In this document: positions 34,451-41,345 of the stretch, in pieces
Numbering within the stretch: the stretch's first letter is position 1
How the letters are laid out: each line of letters begins with the position of its first letter
Assembly (NCBI RefSeq): GCF_013177735.1
Contig: NZ_WOEZ01000100.1
Coordinates: 1 to 47,354, forward strand
Length of the DNA stretch: 47,354 nt
Direction: 5' to 3'
DNA from: Paraburkholderia elongata
GTDB lineage: Bacteria > Pseudomonadota > Gammaproteobacteria > Burkholderiales > Burkholderiaceae
Made by a program: the position numbers and the translations under genes
The notes under the pieces: model-generated
Told to the model about the DNA's origin: nothing
What the model saw: only the letters and a program-made list of their open reading frames with translations
The model's database searches: none

Positions 34451-35493
34451 CAGGTGGAGGCATTACATGTACGGGTATTCGAATTGACCATTCAGATTAA
34501 CCACTCGTCGATTAACACTCCGCGCTCTTGACGGGGCCGATGAGCCGCTCCTGCGACGCTTTGCAGTAATCCGAGTTCTCCGAACGCGGCCCTTCAGCGC
34601 ATACCCAAGCACCGCGTGTTCGGCGCCGATGTCAGGTGGATTGGCAGCGAATTCGTCTGTGGCCAATGGACGCTTTACCCTCCGAACGACGCCAGTACGT
34701 TATTGCAATGCCTGAGCACCCGGGTCGCTTGGGCTGTCGGAACGGTTCTACCTGGAGGAGTCAAAATCTCGGCTTTTCAAGTCAGTCCTTTTCACACCGA
34801 TCAAGGCAACTTTGCAGATCGCGCGCTTTCCATAAAATTCAGTGGGTTGACGAGATTAACCATCTAGACTAACCACTCGACAATCGGAGATCGTGCAATA
34901 TTCGCCGATTCTGAAGGACCGCCCTCGACCAGACAACGGACGCCCATTCGAACGCGGATGATGTTGGTCGGGTCATCGGCCAATGAAGCCGCCATTCGAG
35001 GTGTCGTGGCAACGGCTCAAGTGTAGTGACAGCTTTCGCCCGTCTCAAGCGTTCCCCAATGAGGAGGCACGGAGCGACCAGGGGTAAGCGCACCGGTTGC
35101 CTCAAAGTGTGTTGACGCCGATGCGAATTCGACCCAGATGCCGAAGCTCGGCTGCTCCCCCAGAGTGGGCTGCAGAATCGTTGCTGCCGGAGTGTTTTCT
35201 CTCGGAAAGATGGTCCAGCGCAATTTCGGCACTATGGTCAAGTTAACGCCCGCATCGAAACATGAACGCCCCCACTGCGCTGCTTGCTCTCGCGAAGTCC
35301 GACACGACCCCCGTACAACGGGCGCCCGTAAAAACGAATATCCAGTTCCTGCCCGATATGATCAGAATCGTAACGGTCTGCAGGTCTGCACGGTTTGCGC
35401 TGTGCTAAATTGAAACCAAAGCGGATATGACAATACCCTTGGCGCGGTGTTAATTAAGCAGTCGCAGGGCAGACCATTCAAAGGCTTGCGATT
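34451..35493. other. About 1 kb without convincing genes
   Basis: Short ORFs occur on both strands, but none has a good ribosome site or recognisable domain. It contains a diverged 27-bp repeat pair (34486 and 34858). It may be decayed DNA or an element end separating the replication region from the TIR operon. A TTGAAA (35410-35415) could serve as a -35 for the TIR gene, but the matching -10 is poor. Confidence 0.5.
34486..34884 (+). repeat. Diverged 27-bp direct repeat pair
   Basis: Positions 34486-34512 and 34858-34884 match at about 21 of 27 bases, sharing the core TAACCACTCG and a CCAT..AGA block. They flank 345 bp of non-coding DNA. Possible remnants of mobile-element ends or recombinase sites. 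Confidence 0.4.
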
Positions 35494-36024
35494 ATGGCTA
35501 CTCCCTTTGTGTTCCTGTCGTACAAACACGGCGATCCCTGGACCAGGATCGCCAAACGCTTTCATACCCGTCTGCGCGCCGTGTCAAAAGGGATGGGATT
35601 TCAGCTCTTCATGGACGACAAGGTAATCAAGGGTGGTGACCTCTGGAGTGACGAAGTCGAGCATTCGCTCGAAAAGAGCACTCATTTCATTGCAATGCTC
35701 TGCGATGAATACTGGGAATCTGAACAGTGCCAGAGAGAACTCCTCCATGCCGTAAAGCGCTACGAAGCCAGCAAGGTGCCGCGGCTTCTGTTCGTACTTG
35801 TCGAAATGATGCGGCCTGAATATCTTACTTTTGACGAAGCACGCCAAAGCGGCACCCTGAGCGGAAAAAACAAGAAGCTTGAAAAGGTGAGCGACGTCCA
35901 TTTTCTGGGCCCGTTTGACGATAAATTGCGCCTCGAGCGCCTGGAGTGGAATGACGCGAGCAGATTGAGCGATCAGCTCGCGCAATTGGTGGATCGTATC
36001 GAAATCACGTTGAAAGCCGGATAA
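35494..36024 (+). CDS. TIR-domain protein
   Basis: A 176-residue protein that is almost only a TIR domain. The first strand is FVFLSYKHGD (residues 5-14), the BB-loop-like segment DDKVIKGGDLW spans 41-51, and the conserved helix CDEYWESEQCQREL (70-83) has Glu82 at the place of the catalytic Glu of NAD-cleaving TIRs (WCxxE pattern). Strand HFIAMLC precedes it. Bacterial TIR effectors often deplete NAD or make cyclic-ADP-ribose-type signals in phage defence; whether this one is an enzyme is inferred. It is the first gene of a five-gene same-strand run, and the next gene starts 32 bp later. Confidence 0.9.
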   Translation: MATPFVFLSYKHGDPWTRIAKRFHTRLRAVSKGMGFQLFMDDKVIKGGDLWSDEVEHSLEKSTHFIAMLCDEYWESEQCQRELLHAVKRYEASKVPRLLFVLVEMMRPEYLTFDEARQSGTLSGKNKKLEKVSDVHFLGPFDDKLRLERLEWNDASRLSDQLAQLVDRIEITLKAG

Positions 36025-36056
36025 CCATATTAGACGTGCGTGGAGGCGCGAGCCCG

Positions 36057-36635
36057 ATGCCTAAGATGAAAGCCCAGAAAAAGCTTCGAGAGAGGCGTGT
36101 TCTGTTCATGTCCTGGATTCCGGACAACTACCACCTGGCCGACCGGTGCGTTGAGGTTTTCAAGCTAAAGCTCACGCCCATCCCGTGCGACTACTTCGAC
36201 GCTCCCATCACGGTGATGGAAAGCGAGCCCGCGGGCGTGCCGGGAGCTCCCACAGCACCCGCCCTGAAAGCCGAGCGACTTTACGCGGTAACCGACGTCG
36301 TTGGTTTTCTCACCGACAACTTTTTCATTCGAAACGGCGACGCACAGTCGAACCTGGCTTCGGAGATAGGATTTTTCCTGAATCGCAAAATCGACGAGCA
36401 AAAAGCCGGGCAATGCGGCGGACTCGCCATGTGGATTGCGCCCGTGGACAAGCTTAATCTGAGGCGCTACCCGATCATCACAACCAGGCTGAGCTGGTGG
36501 CATCAGTTGCTGCCCGGCAAGCCAAGATTTTCCACCGACCATGGCAAGGAAGAGTATTTGAAAGACGAGGTCGAAGATGCTATAGAGCTCATGTTGCATC
36601 ACTCGCCAGAAACATGTCCCTCTTGCGCGCCTTGA
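36057..36635 (+). CDS. TIR-operon protein, possibly a second TIR/deoxyribosyltransferase-like fold
   Basis: A 192-residue protein with a strong GGAGG ribosome site (36042-36046) before the ATG at 36057. The family is not recognised. The order of elements resembles TIR or nucleoside-deoxyribosyltransferase-like domains: strand-helix RRVLFMSWIPDNYHLADRCV, a strand VVGFLTDNFF, then a helix NLASEIGFFLNRKI with a Glu in the place where these folds keep an acid. The N terminus (PKMKAQKKLRERR) is basic. It is followed by a Trp-rich segment (RLSWWHQLLPGKPRF). The TIR-like link is a weak inference from shape. Gap to the MoxR gene is 91 bp. Confidence 0.6.
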   Translation: MPKMKAQKKLRERRVLFMSWIPDNYHLADRCVEVFKLKLTPIPCDYFDAPITVMESEPAGVPGAPTAPALKAERLYAVTDVVGFLTDNFFIRNGDAQSNLASEIGFFLNRKIDEQKAGQCGGLAMWIAPVDKLNLRRYPIITTRLSWWHQLLPGKPRFSTDHGKEEYLKDEVEDAIELMLHHSPETCPSCAP

Positions 36636-36726
36636 GCGTCCTTCGTTCGCGGCACGCAAGCAATGGCGCTGCTGCTCCGGGGTCGCCGCTGGTCCCGCAA
36701 CGACACTCAATAGGAGCGAACGCCGA

Positions 36727-37929
36727 ATGATGACGACTGGTCCCATCTTTAACTTCATCGGTCACGGAAGCGGCGCCGAGTTGGCCGCAAACAAGAAAGC
36801 CGGACCGCCCTGGGGAGGGGCGATCGGCCCATGGCGCCGCAGGGCCGCGCTGGATGACATCACCAAGGAGTTCGACGTCCTCGATCACCCGGCGGGCTAT
36901 ACGGCCAGCCCGGACCTCGCGGAAGCGGTGAACACAGCCATCATCCTCGGCAAACCGCTCTTGCTTACGGGGCGCCCCGGCACCGGCAAGAGCCAGTTGG
37001 CGGACCGTATTGCGTGGGAATTCAACCTCTCGCCCGTGTTGCGGTTCGAAGCCCTTTCACTCAGTGAAGCGCAGGACCTGTTCTACCGGTTCGACCTGGT
37101 GGCGCATCTTGGCGCCGTGCAACTGTTTAAGGCTCGAATGGCCGTGCAACAAGGATCTTCCGCCATGCCGGAGCCGGGCTGGCACAGCTGGACGGAAACG
37201 GACCCCTTGCGTTTCATCACGTTCGGACCGCTGGGCCAGGCGATCTTGCGCGCGTCTCCAATGGGAAATGAAGATTTGCTGGCAGAGGCCTTGCCATGGG
37301 AGGTTCGCACGAGCCCGCCGCAGCAGAGACCGAGCGTGGTGCTCATCGATGAGATAGACAAGGCGAGCCGCGACTTTCCCAATGACCTCCTGAACGGCAT
37401 CGAACGGCTGGAATTCCGGATCCGCGAACTCCGCGGCAAACTCGTCGCGGTGCCGGACGACGCACGGCTGCGGCCGATCGTCATCATCACCAGCAACTCG
37501 GAGCGTGACCTTCCGGACGCATTCCTGCGCCGCTGTGTTTATTTCCATATCGAAGACCCGAGCGTCGAGACGCTACGCATGATCCTGCTGGCCCGAGTGT
37601 TCCCGGAAACCCTTCGCGATGCCGAAGGCGGCGATAGCGGCGGAGCTGGCGCAGCCAGCGTCGACGATACCCGGTTCAGGCTTTACCAGGACCTCCTCGA
37701 GTTTTTTCTCGACTACCGCGAGCGGCGCGGCGACGAACTGCAGTACCGGTCAGGAACGTCCGAACTGGTGGACTGGGCCAGAGCCCTGCGGCGTGACAGT
37801 GAAATACGACCGGACGCCACGATCGCCGATAACCGGCCCCGTGTGCAGCGTGCCCTGTGCTCGGTCGCCAAGCACAAGGACGATCGCAAGCTTCTTCTGG
37901 ATGCAATCGACGCCTGGAAGCCGGCATGA
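36727..37929 (+). CDS. MoxR-type AAA+ ATPase
   Basis: A 400-residue AAA+ ATPase of the MoxR branch. Walker A is GRPGTGKS (Gly82-Ser89), Walker B LIDEIDK (Asp208, Glu209), sensor 1 ITSNSERDLP (Asn257), and an arginine finger follows in FLRRCVYF. The region ALSLSEAQDLFYRFDLVAHL precedes a family insert of about 60 residues. MoxR ATPases act with vWA-domain partners as chaperone or remodelling machines. Its stop overlaps the next start (ATGA at 37926-37929), and that gene has the expected CoxE-like vWA features. An AGGAG ribosome site precedes the tandem ATGs at 36727 and 36730. Confidence 0.92.
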   Translation: MMTTGPIFNFIGHGSGAELAANKKAGPPWGGAIGPWRRRAALDDITKEFDVLDHPAGYTASPDLAEAVNTAIILGKPLLLTGRPGTGKSQLADRIAWEFNLSPVLRFEALSLSEAQDLFYRFDLVAHLGAVQLFKARMAVQQGSSAMPEPGWHSWTETDPLRFITFGPLGQAILRASPMGNEDLLAEALPWEVRTSPPQQRPSVVLIDEIDKASRDFPNDLLNGIERLEFRIRELRGKLVAVPDDARLRPIVIITSNSERDLPDAFLRRCVYFHIEDPSVETLRMILLARVFPETLRDAEGGDSGGAGAASVDDTRFRLYQDLLEFFLDYRERRGDELQYRSGTSELVDWARALRRDSEIRPDATIADNRPRVQRALCSVAKHKDDRKLLLDAIDAWKPA

Positions 37930-40900
37930 GCGATTCTGTGGGCGCTTCAGACGGCGTCGCTGAAGACACCGCCCTCATGGGCCTGGTCCGGACGCTGCGC
38001 GCGGCGGGCTTCGTGGTAGGTGCATCCGAGCTCGTGGACGCGGGCCGGCTGCTTCGTTACCTTGCCGATGGTTCGAGGCTGCCGCCTTTGGATGAGTTGT
38101 GCGCAAAGTTGCGACCGATCTTTTGTAAGTCTCGCGACGACCAGGCGCGCTTCGACCGGGCCTTCGACGGATGGGCGAAGACGCGCGACTCCGGGCAGGC
38201 GCAAGGGACGGTGGATTCCACAACGTCGCCGGCCGAATCGGCGACGAACGAGGTGACTGGTCACCATCGACGCCGCGTGCTGCGGGTCCTCGGCATCATC
38301 GTGCTGCTCGCCGCGTGCGCTATCGCGATGATCGCGTACTACTGGCCCCCTCCCGCCCCGCCGCCTGTTGTCACCACATCCGGATCCAACGCGACGGCGC
38401 CCGGGAGGTGGCCGGCGCTCGTCAACCTGGTTCCGCCTCTGGAGAGGCACATCGATGCCTACTACCCGGCATATGGCTACAACCGGGAGCTGCGTCCCGT
38501 CTGGGCGTGGGGCGCGCTTGCGATACCGCTCACCCTGCTGGTGGGCGTGACGCTTCCGGCCATTCTCATTGCCCGTGGCCGCGCACGGCGCGGCGACAGG
38601 CGGGTGCAACTCGACAACGGCCCGTTGCGCAATGAGGCGCGCCGCATCGTACCTCCGCTTGCCGGGGACATTGCGGCGCTGCTCGAGCGTCACGTCCGCG
38701 CCGACGCCTCCGCGCACGGCACGCTTGCGCGGCGTGCCCCAATCCATTTGCGACGTTCCGTCGAAGCCACTTTGCGCAATCTGGGGGTGCCGCAGATGCG
38801 TTACCGGCATACGCACCTTCGGCCGTCGTACCTGCTGCTGATCGATGTGGAAGGCGAGGACGATCCCTCCGGACGCCTCTTTTACGTATGGGCATCGCGG
38901 CTGCGCACGGAGGGGCTGCACGTCGACATCCGTCAATTCATCCGGTCGAAAAACGCGGCGGAGGCACCGGCCTGGTTCCCGTCCAGCGCGCAGCTCGTGC
39001 GAGACAGGGGGCGCGCGGGCCGCCCGTTGGATCGTCTCGAGGACCCTCCCGTCGGCCAGCGGCTGATCGTGGTGTCCAACGCGGAGCCCTTCGCCGATGA
39101 GAGCGGGCGCTGGCAAGCCTGGGCTCAGCGGGCGCGATTTTACCGCTGGCGCGAGCGCGTCGTGTTCACACCGACTGAACCACGCGAGTGGGGGGCGCGC
39201 GAAGAATCGCTCGAGCGTCCCCAGCGCGCGGCAGATCCCGGGTTTCTCGTCCTTCCGCTCGACGAGGACGCCCTGCGCGCATGGTCGAAGCTGCTTGCAT
39301 CGGGAGAGCTGCCCGAGATCGTGCTGACCGATCCGCAGCGCTATCCGCGCCTGCTGTTCGAGGGGAAGGAAGACGTGTTGAGCGATGATCCGAACGAGCG
39401 GATCATCGATCCGCTGATCGCACAACTCAAACTGTATCTGGGCGAAAATGGTTTTCAGTGGCTCGCTGCCTGTGCCGTTGCACCGATTGTTCGCTGGGAA
39501 CTGACGCTATTGCTGGGCGAACGCCTGTTTCGTCTCGGTGGCGTGGAGCACGAATCCGAATTGCGCTACCTCATCGCCCGCAACTATCGCCGGCTTTCCC
39601 GCTTGCCCTGGCTCCGCGCGCAGAGGCTACCGGACTGGCTGCGCCTGCGTCTGCTCGCGGAGCTTTCGGACGAGGTGCAGGCCCGAATTCGCGACGTGGT
39701 CCGCGGCCTGCTCGACCCCCTCACGCCACAAACCGGGCCCGGCCTGGTTCTCGACATCGAGCCGCCCCCCGGGCGAGAGCGGAATCGAGCGGGTGAGCCC
39801 GGAAGTGGCGATGCGCTCTACCTGGGCTATATGAGCGGACTGACGGCGCGCCAGCTGGCCATGCGCGCGCCCGCGTCGTGGTCGAAGTGGCTAAATCGGA
39901 TCCGGTTCGCGCGGCCTGCCGGCATGCCGGGTTGGCGCCACTACCGGAGGGTCGTGGCGGACGTGTTAGGAGGTCTCTGGGCGCGGTTGGCGTTTCGCGA
40001 CGGCATTGCTTACGGCGGGGCACGCCGAACCTTCTGGCTGTTCGGGGGGGCGCTGATCCTTTGGGCCGCCCTGGTGGGTGTGCTGGGGCTCACGGAGATT
40101 GGCACGCAAACGCATCGACTCAATTCATTTTTGTTCGCCGAGGAGCCTCACCGCGTCGGATACGGGCATCGAGGTCCGGTTCGCAGCGCGACGTTCAGTC
40201 CCGATGGGGCGTACGTGCTCACGGCCTCGGACGACGGGACGGCCCGTCTATGGGACGCTGCGACGGGCAAGCCAGTGGGCCGGCCCATGCAGCACGGTGG
40301 CCCGGTCAACACCGCGGCGTTCAACGCTGATGGCCGACAGGTAGTCACGGCGTCGAGCGATGCGACGGCCAGGATTTGGCACGCGGCCACCGGGAGGCAG
40401 CTCGTGCAGTTCAACGGGCATCGCGCAGCGGTGAACGCCGCTACATTCAACCCGAGTAGTACGCTCGTGGCGACGGCATCCGATGACGGGACTGCCGTGT
40501 TGTGGGACGCTTCCGGCAGTGGGGAGAAAACGCAGCTCGGCGACGAATCTTCTTACCCGGTGAACTCCGTTGCCTTCAGTCCCGACGGCCGTCGCGTCGT
40601 CACGGCGTCCGACGACGCGACGGCCCGGCTCTGGGACGCCGCGAGCGGCAAACCGCTCGGCGTGCCGATGCGCCACGCTGGCCGGGTCGAATCCGCTGTG
40701 TTCAGCCCGGACGGAACTCGCGTGGCAACTGCTTCCGCCGACCGGACGGCCCGGCTCTGGGATGCCTTTACCGGGAAGCAACAGGCGCAACTCGACGGGC
40801 ACATCAGTGTGGTGAATTCTGCCGTTTTCAGCCCCGACGGCACGCTCGTGGTAACCGCTTCCGCTGACCGGACCGCCCGGGTCTGGGACGCAGCAACAGG

Positions 40901-41345
40901 GAAGCAAGTGGCGGAACTCATCGGGCATCGCGGGTCGGTGTACTCCGCCATCTTCAGTCCCGACCGCGCGCGCGTGCTCACCGCTTCCGCCGACCACACG
41001 GCCCGGCTCTGGGACGCCGCAACCGGCACCCCATTGGGCATGCCGATGATGCAGGATGGCCCGATTTATTCGGCCAGCTTCGCTCGCGACGGCGCTCGAG
41101 TGGTCACGGGCTCCGCGGATCAAACTGCACTACTGTGGGGCGCGGATGTTCAGCAGCCCGCGGGTGACCCGCGATTTCGCCGCCAGCCGCTCGCTGCGCT
41201 CGCGCTCGGCTGGATCACCGCGCACGAGCGGGAATCGCGTGCCGTTCTGCTCGGCTTCATCATGGTCGTCGCGTGGATCTTCGACTATCGTCTTGGCCGC
41301 CGCCTCCGCCGTGAAATAGTCATCCAGCATCGCGACCGCTCATGA
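37926..41345 (+). CDS. CoxE/vWA-like membrane protein with eight WD40 repeats
   Basis: A 1139-residue protein. Residues 10-75 (LVRTLRAAGFVVGASELVDA and following) look like the N terminus of CoxE-type vWA partners of MoxR. Membrane helices lie near 118-139 and 192-217. A large soluble part follows with a vWA-like core, YLLLIDVEGEDD (Asp307) and LIVVSNAEPF (380-389). The metal-site motif DxSxS and the usual SDG are absent, so metal binding is doubtful. A third helix (about 702-726), eight WD40 repeats (about 748-1073, each ending LWD-like) and a fourth helix (about 1102-1125) with a basic tail complete it. Positive-inside counting puts the vWA part in the cytoplasm and the WD40 propeller outside it. 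Coupled to moxR and the next gene by ATGA overlaps. Confidence 0.8.
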   Translation: MSDSVGASDGVAEDTALMGLVRTLRAAGFVVGASELVDAGRLLRYLADGSRLPPLDELCAKLRPIFCKSRDDQARFDRAFDGWAKTRDSGQAQGTVDSTTSPAESATNEVTGHHRRRVLRVLGIIVLLAACAIAMIAYYWPPPAPPPVVTTSGSNATAPGRWPALVNLVPPLERHIDAYYPAYGYNRELRPVWAWGALAIPLTLLVGVTLPAILIARGRARRGDRRVQLDNGPLRNEARRIVPPLAGDIAALLERHVRADASAHGTLARRAPIHLRRSVEATLRNLGVPQMRYRHTHLRPSYLLLIDVEGEDDPSGRLFYVWASRLRTEGLHVDIRQFIRSKNAAEAPAWFPSSAQLVRDRGRAGRPLDRLEDPPVGQRLIVVSNAEPFADESGRWQAWAQRARFYRWRERVVFTPTEPREWGAREESLERPQRAADPGFLVLPLDEDALRAWSKLLASGELPEIVLTDPQRYPRLLFEGKEDVLSDDPNERIIDPLIAQLKLYLGENGFQWLAACAVAPIVRWELTLLLGERLFRLGGVEHESELRYLIARNYRRLSRLPWLRAQRLPDWLRLRLLAELSDEVQARIRDVVRGLLDPLTPQTGPGLVLDIEPPPGRERNRAGEPGSGDALYLGYMSGLTARQLAMRAPASWSKWLNRIRFARPAGMPGWRHYRRVVADVLGGLWARLAFRDGIAYGGARRTFWLFGGALILWAALVGVLGLTEIGTQTHRLNSFLFAEEPHRVGYGHRGPVRSATFSPDGAYVLTASDDGTARLWDAATGKPVGRPMQHGGPVNTAAFNADGRQVVTASSDATARIWHAATGRQLVQFNGHRAAVNAATFNPSSTLVATASDDGTAVLWDASGSGEKTQLGDESSYPVNSVAFSPDGRRVVTASDDATARLWDAASGKPLGVPMRHAGRVESAVFSPDGTRVATASADRTARLWDAFTGKQQAQLDGHISVVNSAVFSPDGTLVVTASADRTARVWDAATGKQVAELIGHRGSVYSAIFSPDRARVLTASADHTARLWDAATGTPLGMPMMQDGPIYSASFARDGARVVTGSADQTALLWGADVQQPAGDPRFRRQPLAALALGWITAHERESRAVLLGFIMVVAWIFDYRLGRRLRREIVIQHRDRS
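40167..41147 (+). repeat. Eight WD40-coding repeats of about 120 bp
   Basis: Each unit codes for G-H/P-x-V-x-S-A-x-F-S-P-D-G ... A-S-x-D-x-T-A-R-L-W-D. Several copies are close at the DNA level: the segments near 40734, 40859 and 40984 are almost the same over about 35 bp. This suggests recent duplication or gene conversion among units. Confidence 0.85.

Noticed and set aside
37947..39425. 492-codon minus-strand ORF opposite the vWA/WD40 gene
   Set aside because: Shadow frame without domains; the plus-strand gene has coupled starts and recognised motifs.
40167..41147. Tandem DNA repeats as a possible CRISPR or satellite array
   Set aside because: The periodicity is explained by WD40-coding units in an open frame.
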